From CAVQWT01 sp963810815 (GTDB lineage Bacteria > Pseudomonadota > Gammaproteobacteria > Burkholderiales > Casimicrobiaceae): a stretch of DNA of 64,000 nt. The stretch spans positions 248,001 to 312,000 of the forward strand of contig CAWEPB010000003.1 of the NCBI GenBank assembly GCA_963810815.1, given 5' to 3'. The notes under the pieces are model-generated. The model made no database searches. It was not told the DNA's origin and worked only from the letters and a program-made list of their open reading frames with translations. Shown here piece by piece: positions 1 to 10,278 of the stretch (positions are counted from its first letter, which is position 1; each line of letters opens with the position of its first letter). Both the position numbers and the translations under genes were made by a program.

Positions 1-1
1 T

Positions 2-64
2 CGTGTTCCGGCGGCGCTGAAGCGCGGCCAAGGCGTGTTCGACCTCGAGTTCCGGCTGGGCTGA
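2..64 (+). CDS. C-terminal tail of an unidentified protein (partial)
   Basis: Only the last 20 codons of a plus-strand gene enter the window, ending in a TGA at 62-64. The readable tail ends GVFDLEFRLG. It lies just before a glycosyltransferase cluster, so a polysaccharide export or assembly protein (for example the C-terminal domain of a Wzt-type ATPase) is possible. The tail is too short to assign a family and that idea is a guess. The next gene converges on it from the minus strand, leaving about 90 bases between the two stops. Confidence 0.4.
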   Translation, partial: RVPAALKRGQGVFDLEFRLG

Positions 65-155
65 GGCGCGCACGCCGCCCAGGCGGCGCGCCGCCCGCGC
101 ACGGTCTCCGGTGGCTTGCGGGCGGGCGCGGCGGCGCACCCGACACCCGCCGCAA

Positions 156-3100
156 TCAGTCGAGTCCGAGCAGCCCCGCCAGTGCGCGCTTCGCCACCGC
201 GCGCGAGAAGTGACGCTCGATGTTCGCGCGGCCACCGGCGGCGAGCTTCCGCCACAGCGCCTCGTCGTGGTAGAGGCGCACGATCGCGTCGGCGAAGCCG
301 GCGGGATCGTCGGCGACGAGGACGTCCTCGCCCGGCGTCAGGAACATCCCCTCGACCGACGCCGCCGTCGCCACCACCGGCAGGCCGTAGCTCATCGCCA
401 GGTTGACCTTGCCCTTCACGCCGGCGCCGTAGCGCAGCGGCGCGATCGACACCCGGCAGCCCTCGAAGCAAGGCCCGACGTCGGGCACCCAGCCGGCCAC
501 GACGAAATCGTCGGCGGCGAGCGCGCGGATCGTCTCCGGCACCTTGCTGCCGACGATGGTCGTCACGACTCCGGGCAGGCGCTGGCGCAGCAGCGGCAGG
601 ATCTCCTTCGCGTACCACAGCACCGCGTCGGTGTTGGGCGGGTGCTGGAAGCCGCCGATGAACACGATGCCGTGCCGTTCGGCGAAGGGCCGGCCTTCGC
701 CGAGGAACTCGTGGATGTTCGACAGCACGTCGACGCGCGCACCCGGGACGAGCCCGGCCAGCAGCTGCTTCTCGACCGGGCTGACGACCAGCGTCGCGTC
801 GGCGCTGCGGATCAGCGCCAGCTCGGCATCGCGTTTCGCGCGCGCCGCGGCCTTGCCCAGCGCGCTGTCGTTGAGCTCGGCCAGGCGCTCCTCGCGCAGG
901 AAGTGCAGGTCGACGGTGTCGAACACGAACCGGGCCTGCGGCGCGAACGCGCGGATCGCCTCGACGTGCGGCCCGGCGATGTAGTGGCGCGAGACGACGA
1001 TCACGTCGAACTCGGCGCCGCGCTCGGCGAGGAGGTCGGTGACCGACGCGATGTACGGATGGAACAGCACCTCGACGCCCCGCCGCTGCAGGTCGGACAC
1101 GTACGGCTCGCGGTGCTCGAGGTTGTCGGCGACGAAGCTGACCTTGCAGCCGAGCTCGAGCATGAGCTCGAGCATCGCCTGCATCCGAACCGATCCCGAG
1201 TCCTGGTCGGGCGTCAGCATGCAGGCGTCGATCACCAGCACGCGCCGCCGCGCCCGGCGGTCGCGCTCGAGCTCGGGCCGGTCCCCGTTCGCGCGGTGGG
1301 ACGCGAGTTCCGCCGCCCATTTCTGCGCGAATGCGCCCTGGTTGACCACCTGGTGCCGCTTGACCCCCGCGGCGACGTCGGTGCCCGAGGTCTGCCCTTC
1401 GAAGTGGACGACGGTCGCGTGCGGCTGGTACCAGACCTCGCGGCCGGCGGCGCGCACGGCGAAGGCGAAATCGGTGTCCTCGTAGTACGCCGGGGCGTAG
1501 CGCGCGTCGAAGCCGCCGAGCGCGGCGAACAGCGCCGCGGGCACGGCAAGGCAGGCACCCGAGCAGTAGTCGACCTCGCGCAGGTAGTTGTATTCGGGCC
1601 GGGCCGGATCGTCGCCGCGGCCGACGTTCCACGCGCTGCCGTCGCGCCAGACGATGCCGCCGGCCTCCTGCAGCCTGCCGTCCGGATAGACGAGCCTGGC
1701 GCCGACCAGCCCGGCGTCGGGGCGCAGCCGGAAGGTCTCGAGCAGCGCGTCGAGCCAGCCCGCGGTGACGATGGTGTCGTTGTTGAGAAAGACGAGGTAC
1801 TCGCCGCGCGCGAGTCCGGCGGCGCGGTTGCAGGTGTGCAGGAAGCCCAGGTTCTCCGGATTGCGCTCGATCCGCACGCCGGTGACGCCTGATAGCGCCG
1901 CCGCCAGCGGCTCGGGCGAAGCGTCGTCGGCGACGATGACCTCGTACCCGTCCGGCGGCGTATTCGCGTGCAGGCTCTTGAGGCAGGTGTAGGTGAGCAG
2001 CGGCTGGCCGAACGCCGGCACGATGATCGACACGCGCGGCGAAGCCGGCGGCGTGAACGCCAGCGGCGCGATCGCGGTTTCCTGCATGTAGGTCGTCGCC
2101 GCCGACGGATGGAAGCCGCGGCCGCGCGCCAGCTTGCCGCGAATGCGCTGCGCCAGCGCCGCCGGCCCGTCGTTGCGCAGAATCGTCAGCGCCACCGATG
2201 CCTGGCGCGGGAGGTGCCGCGCCGAGCGCGCCCCTGCGCGCGTCCGCGCCGCCGTCACCTTGGCGCGGTGCAGCGCGTGGCGCAGCGGCGCGGTCAGCCG
2301 CCACGTGGTCGAGGTCTCGAGCTCGGCGATGCGTGCGCGCGCCGCGGCGACGTCGTCGCCCTGTCGCTGGGCCCAGGCCTGTGCGGTCGCGGCGTCACGC
2401 TGCGCGGCGGCGATCTCCCGCTGCGCGGCGGCCAGCCGGCGCGAGAACTCGGCGCGCGTTTCCCGCAGCGAATCCAGCTGCCGCGACGCTTCGGGCAGCC
2501 GCCGCAGGAACTCGGCGCGCGCTTCGCCTTCGCCGCATTGCACGCCCGCCCGATACAGCGCCAGCAACGGCAGCGGCGGTTGACCGTCGGTGCCGCCGGT
2601 CGCGGGCAGCGGCGCCCGATGCCGCGGCGGCAGCGCGATCGGCGCGGCATCGGCCGCCGCCACCAGCTTGCGCGGACCCGCAGCCGGCAGCGGCGCCACG
2701 TAGCGCGCGCGGTACGCCGCCGGATCGGTGGCGCCGGTGGCCGCCGCCGCCATTGCCGTCGATCCGCGCCGCGCGGCGGCGAACACCGGGCCGGCGGCAT
2801 CGCCCAGCGCGTCGTTCCACACCGACGCCGGCGCATCCCACGGCCGCAGCGTCGCCGGCGGACGTCCGGCCAGCCGCTCGTCCAGCGCCCCGAGCGCCGA
2901 CGCGACGACGGGCAGGCCGGTCGCCAATGCCGCCGACAGCGTGTACGACCAGCTCTCGGGCACCTGCGCCGGGAAGAACAGCACGTCGGCGGCCTCGCGC
3001 GCCAGCGCCGCCGGCAGCGCCCGCTCGTCGTATTCGCCCAGCACCACGACGCCCGCGTCGCCCGGCAGCGGCCGCGAGGTCGCGCCGAGAATTCGAAACT

Positions 3101-3987
3101 CGAGCGGCAGTCCGCGGGCGCGCGCGTCGCGGGCGCAGGCGGCGATCACGTTCAGCCCCTTCTCCGGCGTCACGCGGCCGAGGGCCAGCACGCGCACCGG
3201 CCGCGGCGGCACGGTGACGGGCGCCTCCGGCGGCGGCCACACCTCGACGGCGAGCTCCGGAAAATGCCGCGCCAGCCGCGCGGCGACATCGCGACTCGGC
3301 ACGATCCGCCGCTGCGCGCCCGCCAGCAGCGCCCGCATGGTCGCGCGCCAGGCGCGGATGTCGAGCCCCCAGGCCGCCGGCCGGACCTCGAGGCAGCGCG
3401 CGCAGCCCGCCTCGTCGGGCTCCCCGCAGTACCGGCCGTCGGCGGCGTTGAGATGAAACTGCGGACAGATCGCCACGTGGTCGTGCAGCGTCACGTCGTA
3501 GGGCAGCGCAGTCGCGGCGGGCAGGTCCAGCACCGCCCGCGGCAGGCGGTGGACATGGTGGAAATGGAGCCGCGCGACCCCCAGTTCGCGCAGGAACGCC
3601 GCCAGCGCCGGCAGGTCGTCGGGCAGCGCGAACCACGCCGCCGGCGATTCCGCGCCGGCGGCGGAGGATGCGTCGTCACCGGCGTTGGAATATGCGTCCG
3701 CGCCGGACGCGGTCGAAGCGGAGTGACCGGGGACGGCCGGGGCGTCCTGGCCCGTTGCGGCCAGGCGCACGACGCCCTCGCCCGGCCGGGGTCAGCGTCA
3801 GCACCCGGCAGCGCGGCGCCAGCAGCGTCGCGAGGTCGTCGACGTGGCGGGCGACGCCGCCACGCCAATCGTGGGAGATCATCACGACGACGTCGCGACC
3901 GTCGTCGCGGACCCGCTCCCAGCCGCCGGAGCGCTCGGCGTCCGCCGCACCGGCGGGTCGAACGAAGGAGGGGGAGTCGTTGGCCAA
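156..3987 (-). CDS. Multidomain glycosyltransferase (GT4 - coiled coil - GT2 - GT4), apparent frameshift near 3785
   Basis: This very large enzyme (about 1276 residues after repair) probably adds several sugars to a surface polysaccharide or glycan. In order: a GT4-like domain (about residues 40-390, beginning VVVMISHDWRGGVARHVDDL, with PESWSYTLSAALATGLPVVAS in its nucleotide-sugar half); an Ala/Arg-rich coiled coil (about 490-560); a GT2 domain (about 650-870, with VSIIVPAFGQ, an NNDT metal-binding motif and YYEDTDFAF); and a second GT4-type C-terminal domain (about 910 to the end, with GGFQHPPNTDAVLWY). The first 67 or so residues lie in a different frame from the rest; removing one G from the GGG of GCCGGGCGAGGG near 3785 joins them. 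The start is uncertain: TTG at 3987 gives a plausible N-terminus, and the frame stays open to a GTG at 4065. Donor and acceptor sugars cannot be read from sequence. Confidence 0.75.
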
Positions 3988-4141
3988 GGCAGCAGAGGAA
4001 CACCGGGCGCGCCGGGCGCTCGCGCGGACCGGTGCGGAACCGCGATTGTAGCCCGCGCGCCGCACCCGGACGGTCGCCTATACTTGCCCCGCGGCCCGCC
4101 CCCGCGCGCTTCTCCCGAGTCGCACTGCCGGCCACCCGCCG

Positions 4142-5715
4142 ATGCCGCCCGCCCCCGATACCCGCTCGCTGCTCCGCCCACCTGCCGGCCGTCCTGCACC
4201 TGTCGTCCGCGGCCGGCGGCGGTGCCGACCGCTACGTGCGCGACCTCGCACGCGACAGCGCCCGACGGCACTACCTGTGGCACACCGGCGCGGGCCTCGA
4301 CGTCATCGAAGACTTGGCCGCGCGCCGCTTCTTTCCCCTCGCGGAGACGGCGAGCCACGCCGCGGGCGACGCCCTCGCGCGCTTTGCCCGCAGCGCGCGC
4401 CTCGGTCTCCTCCACCTGCACGCGGTCGACGCCGCCAGCCGCGCGCGGATCACGCGGCTGGTCTCGCTGACCGGGCTGCCGTTCGTGGCCACGCTGCACG
4501 ACCTGGGATTCCTCGACGAGCGGGCCTTCGACGCCGACGGCATGCCGGCACCGGATCCCGGGTGGACGCGCGCCGTCACCGCCGTGCTGGGCGCCGCCGC
4601 GACGGTGATCGCGCCGTCGGAATTCATCGCCGCCACGGCAAGGGCGCAGCTGCCTGGCGTGTCGCCGGTGGTCATCGCGCCGGGCATCGAGACGGCCGTC
4701 GCGAGCGCGCCTCCGCCGAGCGCCGCGGCGTTGCCGGCGGCGTACAAGGCGCACGCTCCCGCATACGCGGTCGCCGTCATCGGCGCGATCGGCCCGCACA
4801 AGGGCAGCGGACTGCTCGCACCGCTGGCGGACGCGCTGGCCGGTTCCAGCGTCGGCATCGTCGTCATCGGCTACACCGACGCGCAGCGGACGCCGGGGTG
4901 GAGCATCCCGGGGCGGTTGTGGATCCACGGCGCCTACGAGCACACGATGCTGCCGGCGTGGCTGGCCGCGTATCGGGTCCGGGCGGTGCTGTTCCCGAAC
5001 CGGCTGCCGGAGAGCTTCAGCTACACCCTGTCCGAAGCCTGGGCGGCCGGCGTCCCGGCGATCGTCCCGCAGGACGGCGCGCTCGGCGAGCGCGTCGCGC
5101 GGCACGGCGGCGGCTTCGTGCTGCCGACGGGCTTCGCCGCCGGCGACGCCGCCCGGCTGCTGCTGCGGCTCTTCAGCGCAGCCGGGGCGGACGAGCGGCT
5201 CCGCGTACAATCGCAGCTGCAGCGCCCCGATCCCGATCGCGTCCCCACGCTCGAAGCCATGAACCGTGCCGTCGACCTGCTCTATGCGCGCTTTGCCGCG
5301 GCCGGCGCCGGGGACGCCGGATGCGGCGGACACCGCAGCGGCCACCGGAGCCGCACCGGCCGCCGACCCGACCGCGGCGCTTGCGCCGATGCTTGCCGCC
5401 AATCTCGACGGCTTCACGTTCCGGCCCGAGCTGATGCGCCTGGCCGGCGAGCTTGCCGCCGCGCGCGAGATGCTCTCGGCGCGGGAATTCGAGCTCGCCA
5501 ACGTGCGCGCCGACCTCGCGGCGGCGAAGCTGTGGGCCGAGAAATCCGCCGGCGACATCGCCGAGATTCGCGCCTGGGCGGCCAAGCTCGAGGCCGACGT
5601 CGGCACGCTCAACGGCGCGCTCGCCCGCGCGCAGGAGTCGGAAGCCCTGTTCCTGCGGTTGCCGGAACCGGTGCGCAACCTCATGCTGAAGCGCGCGCGC
5701 CGTGGTCGCGGTTGA
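4142..5715 (+). CDS. GT4 glycosyltransferase with C-terminal coiled coil, two apparent frameshifts
   Basis: This is a GT4-type glycosyltransferase with the motifs HLSSAAGGGADRYVRDLA (donor or acceptor binding side), FVATLHDLGFLDE, GAIGPHKGSGLLAPLA and PESFSYTLSEAWAAGVPAIV, the last being the usual sugar-nucleotide region. A helical tail of about 90 residues (PELMRLAGELAAAREMLSAR onward) follows and probably forms a coiled coil, as in the neighbouring enzyme. The reading frame changes twice: the ATG at 4142 opens MPPAPDTRSLL, but the conserved body is in the +1 frame, as if one C were extra near 4152-4175. The tail is shifted once more, as if one G were extra in the GGGG at 5310-5313. Both point the same way (extra base in a homopolymer), so assembly error is the likeliest cause. 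The stop overlaps the next gene's GTG start by 14 bases. Confidence 0.72.
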
Positions 5716-7535
5716 CGTCTCCGTCGTCACCTTCCGGCCGGACCTCGATCTCCTCGCCAAGCTCTTCGCCAGCATCGGCGAGCAAACCGCCGGGCTCGAC
5801 GTCGGCGTCCTGATCCACGACAACAGTCCCGAGGCCGGCTCGGTCGAGCGCATCCGCGCGCTGGCGCCGCTCGCCGGCGGCGCATTCGCCCGCGTCGAGG
5901 CGGTGGCCTCGCCGGCCAACGTCGGCTTCGGCCGCGGGCACAACGCCAACGCCGCGCGCAGCCGGGCGCCGTTGCTGTTCGTGCTGAACCAGGACTGCAT
6001 CCTCGAGCCGGGCGTGCTTGCCCCGCTGCTGGCGCTCGCGCGCGGCGACGATGCGCGGGTGGCGGCGTGGGAATTGCGGCAGATTCCCTACGAGCACCCG
6101 AAGGCCTACGACCCCGCGACGCTCGACGCGCCGTGGGTGAGCGGCGCCGCCACGCTGTTCCGCCGCGCCGCGTTCGACGAGGTCGGCGGCTTCGAGCCGC
6201 GGATCTTCATGTACGGCGAGGACGTCGACCTGTCGTGGCGGTTGCGCGGCCGCGGCTGGCGGCTGCGCTACGTGCCGCGGCTGGCGGTCGTCCACCGCAC
6301 GTACCGCGAGGCGGCCGAGGTGAAGCCGCTGCAGGTGCTCGGCGGAGTGGCGACCAACCTGGCGCTGCGGGCGCGCTTCGGCGGCATATCTCGCACGCTG
6401 CAGGGCCTGGCGATGGCGGGCGGCGAACTGCTGGCGCCGCAGGACTTCCCCGGCCGGCGGGCGGGAATCGCGAAGGCGATCGGCACGTTCCTGCTGCGGT
6501 GGCCGTACTTCGCCCGGACGCGGGTGCGGCCCACCGCGGCATTCAGGCCGATCTTCTCCGGCTGGAACTACGAGTTGCGCCGCGACGGCGCGTTCCTGCC
6601 GTACCGCAGCCTGCGCGAGGCGCCGCGCGCGGCCACGCCCCGCGTGTCGATCCTGATCCGCACGGTGGACCGGCCGGCGTGGCTCGCGCAGGCGCTGTCG
6701 TCGGTCGCCGAGCAGACCTGGCCGAACGTCGAGGCGGTCGTCATCGAGGACGGCCCCGAACGTTCGCGCGAGGTGATCGAGCGCTTCCGCGATCGGCTGC
6801 CGATCGTCTACCGGGCGACGGGCGAGAAGGTCGGGCGCGCCCGCGCCGGCAACCTCGCACTCGCCAGCGCCACCGGCGAATGGATGAATTTCCTCGACGA
6901 CGACGACCTGCTGTTCGCCGACCACGTCGAGACGCTGGTCGAGGCGGTGACCGCCGCCGGCGCCGGCGGGCGGCTATGCGCTGTCGTGGGAGACGGCCAC
7001 CGAGATGATCGACCGCGAGCGCGCGGAGTACCGCGAGACCGCCCACGTCACGCGCCACCGGCAGCCGTTCGACCGGCTCACGCTGTGGCACCACAACTAC
7101 CTGCCGATCCAGGCGGTGCTGTTCCATCGCCGGCTCTACGATCGCCACGGCGGGTTCGCCGAGGACATGGACCAGCTCGAGGACTGGAACCTGTGGACGC
7201 GCTACACCCTCGACGAATCGTTCGTGCAGGTCGAGAAGACGACGTCGATCTACCGCGTGCCGGCCGGCGCGCGCGAGGCCGCGGGCCGCCAGGAGCTGCT
7301 CGACCTCGCGTACCGCGACGCCGTCGAGCGCCAGCGCGCGATGCAGCTCACGCTCTCCCCGCGCGAGATTTCGGAGATGGCCGAAGCCTACGTGCGTTCG
7401 CAGACGCTGCTGATGGTCGCGCGTCCCGACGTGCGGCGCTTCATCGGCGCCCGGCCGTGGCTGTCGCGGCTGGCCTCGTTCCGGCAGCCCGTCCTGCGCC
7501 GCCTGCGGCGGCAGCGATCGACCCAGCGCGGCTGA
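5702..7535 (+). CDS. Dual-domain GT2 glycosyltransferase, apparent frameshift near 6969
   Basis: A protein of about 610 residues with two GT2 folds. The first (residues about 4-290) is rhamnosyltransferase-like: VSVVTFRPDLDLLAKLF, NVGFGRGHNANAA, NQDCILEPG as the DxD-type site, then YGEDVDLSWRLRGRGWRLRY. The second (about 315-600) starts PRVSILIRTVDRPAWLAQAL and carries FLDDDDLLF. The frame breaks in the second domain: codons up to VEAVTAAGAG read in the GTG-5702 frame, and YALSWETATEMIDRERAEYR onward is shifted by one. Dropping one G from GGG at 6968-6970 gives a continuous protein. It starts with GTG overlapping the end of the preceding glycosyltransferase, so the two are probably translated together. 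Likely role: extending a surface polysaccharide; sugar specificity is unknown. Confidence 0.78.
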
Positions 7536-7621
7536 CCTGCCGGCGGCGCCGCGTCGTGCGGTCCGGCGCCACCGGTGACGCGGGGCGCGCGGGAGGCGAT
7601 GGCGATGCTCGCCCGCCGAAC

Positions 7622-8527
7622 TCAGTCGAACGTGATCACCACCGGCTGGTGATCGCTGGCCTGCGTCGCGGTGTCGACCTCGACGCCCGCGAGCCGGTCG
7701 CGCATCTCCGGATCCAGCCAGACGAAGTCGCAGTGCAGCTCCGGGTCGCCGGGGTTGAACTTCTGGTAGACGCAGAACGTCGGTGGATGCGGCACGTCGG
7801 GATGCGCGTGCCGCCAGGCGTCGGCGAGCGCCGGCGTGCCGTCGTCGAGCGGCGCGCGCATCCGCGCGTGCTCCGCCGAGTCGGGCTCGAAGTTGAAGTC
7901 GCCGGTGATCACCGTCGCCGTCGGCCGGACGTAGGTCTGGAACGGTCCCCCGTCGTCCATCGTCACGCGGCCGTCGCGCGCGTGCGCGTGGCCGTCGGCG
8001 TAGATCGTGCGCAGCGCGTCGACCTGCGCCATCCGCTGCCGCGCCGAGTAGTACTCGAGGTGCGTCGTCAGCACCCGCACGTCGCCGAACGGCGCGGCGA
8101 CGACCGCTTCGATGGCGATCCGCGGCATCCCCGGCACGCCGGGATCGCAGGGGAACGGCAGCAGGTGGCGGTACACCTGCCGCACCGGCAGCCGCGAGAA
8201 GACCAGGTTGCCGAAACGGCGGCGCGTGGACGCCGGCGCGGTCCCGGCAGCCGCGCGACCGGCCCGGGGGTCGTCCGCCGGGTCGGCCGGATGGTCGACC
8301 GCCACGCCCGGCACGGCCGTGTACCCCGGCAGCAGCGACGCGAGCTGCGCGAACTGGTCCTCGCCGGCACTGCCGCCGAGCCGCGGCGCCGGATAGTTGT
8401 CGGCGATCTCCTGCAGGCACAGCACGTCGAAGTCGGCGAGCCGCTTCGCCTCGGCGACGATGCGCGCCGGATCGACGACGCCGTCGACACCGCGGCACCA
8501 CTGGACGTTCCAGGTAATCAGCTTCAT
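7622..8527 (-). CDS. Endonuclease/exonuclease/phosphatase (EEP) family hydrolase in the ugp operon
   Basis: A 301-residue metal-dependent phosphodiesterase or phosphatase of the EEP superfamily (DNase I/exonuclease III fold). Landmarks: MKLITWNVQW at the N-terminus, the metal-binding Glu40 in CLQEIADN, THLEYYS, GDFNFEPDS with the catalytic Asp/Asn pair, and SDHQPVVI near the C-terminus. No signal peptide is visible, so it is probably cytoplasmic. Its ATG overlaps the stop of the permease gene upstream (ATGA), which places it as the last gene of the transporter operon. In many ugp operons that position holds the glycerophosphodiesterase UgpQ. Acting on an imported glycerophosphodiester or sugar phosphate is therefore a reasonable inference, but DNase or RNase activity is not excluded. 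Confidence 0.85.
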   Translation of the reverse strand: MKLITWNVQWCRGVDGVVDPARIVAEAKRLADFDVLCLQEIADNYPAPRLGGSAGEDQFAQLASLLPGYTAVPGVAVDHPADPADDPRAGRAAAGTAPASTRRRFGNLVFSRLPVRQVYRHLLPFPCDPGVPGMPRIAIEAVVAAPFGDVRVLTTHLEYYSARQRMAQVDALRTIYADGHAHARDGRVTMDDGGPFQTYVRPTATVITGDFNFEPDSAEHARMRAPLDDGTPALADAWRHAHPDVPHPPTFCVYQKFNPGDPELHCDFVWLDPEMRDRLAGVEVDTATQASDHQPVVITFD

Positions 8528-9351
8528 CTGATCCCCGCCCGCATGAACGATTGCACGAATTGCCGCTGGAAAATGACGAAGGCGACGAGCAGCGGTCCCG
8601 ACGTCAGCAGCGTCGCCGCGGTGATGATCGACCAGTCGATGCCCTGGTCGGTCGAGGCGAACACCTGCAGTCCGACGGTCAGCGGCCGCGACTCGACCGA
8701 ATTGGTGATGATCAGCGGCCAGAGAAAATTGTTCCAGTGGTACGACACGCTCACCAGCGCGTACGCGAGGTAGACCGGGCGCGCGAGCGGCACGTAGACC
8801 TTCCACAACACCTGCAGCGGGCCGCAGCCCTCGACGCGCGCCGCCTCGTCGAGCTCGCGCGGCACCGTCTTGAACGTCTGGCGCAGCAGGAAGATGCCGA
8901 ACGCGCTCGCCATGTACGGCAACCCGATCGCGAGGATCGTGTCCTTCAATCCCAGCGCGCTCATCGTCCGGTAGTTCTCGACGATCAGCACGTCGGGCAT
9001 GATCATCAGTTGCACCAGCACCAGCGCGAACAGCAGGTTGCGCCCCGGGAACTCGAAACGCGCGAACGCGTACGCGGCCAGCGTCACCAGCACGAGCTGC
9101 GCGCCCAGCACCATCGTCACCAGCATCACCGTATTGACGAAGTAGCGGGCGAACGGCGCGGCGGCCCAGGCCTTGCCGAAGTTCTCCAGCGTGAGCGGCG
9201 CGCTCAGCATGAACCGGGTCGAGTACTCGCCCGGGTGAAACGCGGCCCAGAACGCGTAGACGAGCGGCAGCACCCACAGCAAAGCCAGGAGCCAAGCGGC
9301 CGCGGTCTCGAGCCCGAGCGTCGCGCCCCGCGTCCGGTAGATGGCGCTCAT
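8524..9351 (-). CDS. ugpE: ABC transporter inner-membrane permease, UgpE/MalG type
   Basis: A 275-residue carbohydrate-type permease (CUT1 group) with about six membrane segments, starting with LLALLWVLPLVYAFWAAFHP. The cytoplasmic coupling loop is ELDEAARVEGCGPLQVLWKVYVP, matching the EAA-loop consensus with the conserved Gly. It pairs with the UgpA-like permease to form the channel for a periplasmic solute. Start ATG at 9351 overlaps the stop of ugpA by four bases, and its own stop overlaps the next ATG, so ugpA-ugpE-EEP are likely translationally coupled. Specificity for sn-glycerol-3-phosphate is inferred from the binding protein and gene order; a sugar importer is the alternative. Confidence 0.88.
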   Translation of the reverse strand: MSAIYRTRGATLGLETAAAWLLALLWVLPLVYAFWAAFHPGEYSTRFMLSAPLTLENFGKAWAAAPFARYFVNTVMLVTMVLGAQLVLVTLAAYAFARFEFPGRNLLFALVLVQLMIMPDVLIVENYRTMSALGLKDTILAIGLPYMASAFGIFLLRQTFKTVPRELDEAARVEGCGPLQVLWKVYVPLARPVYLAYALVSVSYHWNNFLWPLIITNSVESRPLTVGLQVFASTDQGIDWSIITAATLLTSGPLLVAFVIFQRQFVQSFMRAGIR

Positions 9352-10223
9352 TGGTAGTGCACCCGCCGCCCGACGAACCAGAACTGCGCCAGCGCGACCG
9401 TCCCCAGGATCGCCAGCAGCACCATCGTCAGCACCGCTGCGTACGCGGTGTCCCAGAAGCGGAAGCCGATTTCGTAGATGTAGTAGAGCAGCAGCTCCGT
9501 CGCGTTGTCGGGCCCGCCACGCGTCATCACGACGACGTGGTCGACCATCCGGAACGCGTCGATCACCGCGTTGACCAGCACGAACAGCGTCGTCGGCATC
9601 AGCAGCGGGAACGTCACGCGGCGGAAGAAATACCAGCGCGACGCACCCTCGATCGCCGCGGCCTCGGCGAGGTTCGGCGACATCGACTGCAGCGCCGCAA
9701 GGTAGAAGATCATGAAGAACCCGGCCTCCTTCCACACCGCGACGACCATCAGCGCCGCCAGCGCCGAGTTCTTGCTGCCGAGCCAGTTGTGGCTGGCGAA
9801 GCCGAGTGCCTTGGTGATCTGCTCGAGGAGGCCGTACTCGGGCGTGAAGAAGAAGAGCCAGATGTTGGCCACGGCGATCATCGGCAGGATCGTCGGCGTG
9901 AAGAAGGCGAGCCGCAGGAAGCCGCGGCCGGCGAGGCGACCGTTCACCCAGGTTGCCATCAGCAGCGCCAGGCCGATCGATGCGGGAATCGTTCCCAGCG
10001 CGTACCAGAGATTGTTCGTGAGCGACTGCCAGAAGATCGGATCGTCCGCGAGCAGCCGGTAGTTGTCCACGCCGACGAACGCCGGCGGCCGCGCGCCCTT
10101 GGGCGTCGACATGAAGCTGTGCCACGCCGTGGCGATTGCCGGATAGTGCGTGAACAGCGCGAGCAGCGACGCCGCCGGCAGCACCAGCAGCCAGCCGTAC
10201 ACCCACTGCGTCGTGCGCGTCAT
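9348..10223 (-). CDS. ugpA: ABC transporter inner-membrane permease, UgpA/MalF type
   Basis: A 291-residue CUT1-family permease. It begins MTRTTQWVYGWLLVLPAASL, running straight into the first membrane helix, and keeps the EAA loop (NLAEAAAIEGASRWYFFRRVTFP) that docks on the ATPase. The late segment DHVVVMTRGGPDNATELLLY is typical of UgpA/MalF-like permeases. Its C-terminal four bases overlap ugpE. The gene sits 55 bases after the binding-protein gene in a ugpC-ugpB-ugpA-ugpE order. Substrate glycerol-3-phosphate or a glycerophosphodiester is inferred from neighbours rather than from any residue in this subunit. Confidence 0.88.
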   Translation of the reverse strand: MTRTTQWVYGWLLVLPAASLLALFTHYPAIATAWHSFMSTPKGARPPAFVGVDNYRLLADDPIFWQSLTNNLWYALGTIPASIGLALLMATWVNGRLAGRGFLRLAFFTPTILPMIAVANIWLFFFTPEYGLLEQITKALGFASHNWLGSKNSALAALMVVAVWKEAGFFMIFYLAALQSMSPNLAEAAAIEGASRWYFFRRVTFPLLMPTTLFVLVNAVIDAFRMVDHVVVMTRGGPDNATELLLYYIYEIGFRFWDTAYAAVLTMVLLAILGTVALAQFWFVGRRVHYQ

Positions 10224-10278
10224 CGCCCGCTCGAATGGCGCGCGGCCGGTGCCCTCGGCACCGCGCCGCGCGCCGGCG

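Noticed and set aside
111..1892. A 593-codon plus-strand frame opposite the large glycosyltransferase
   Set aside because: Low-complexity Arg/Ala/Gly/Val composition and no motif; the minus strand carries GT2 and GT4 signatures.
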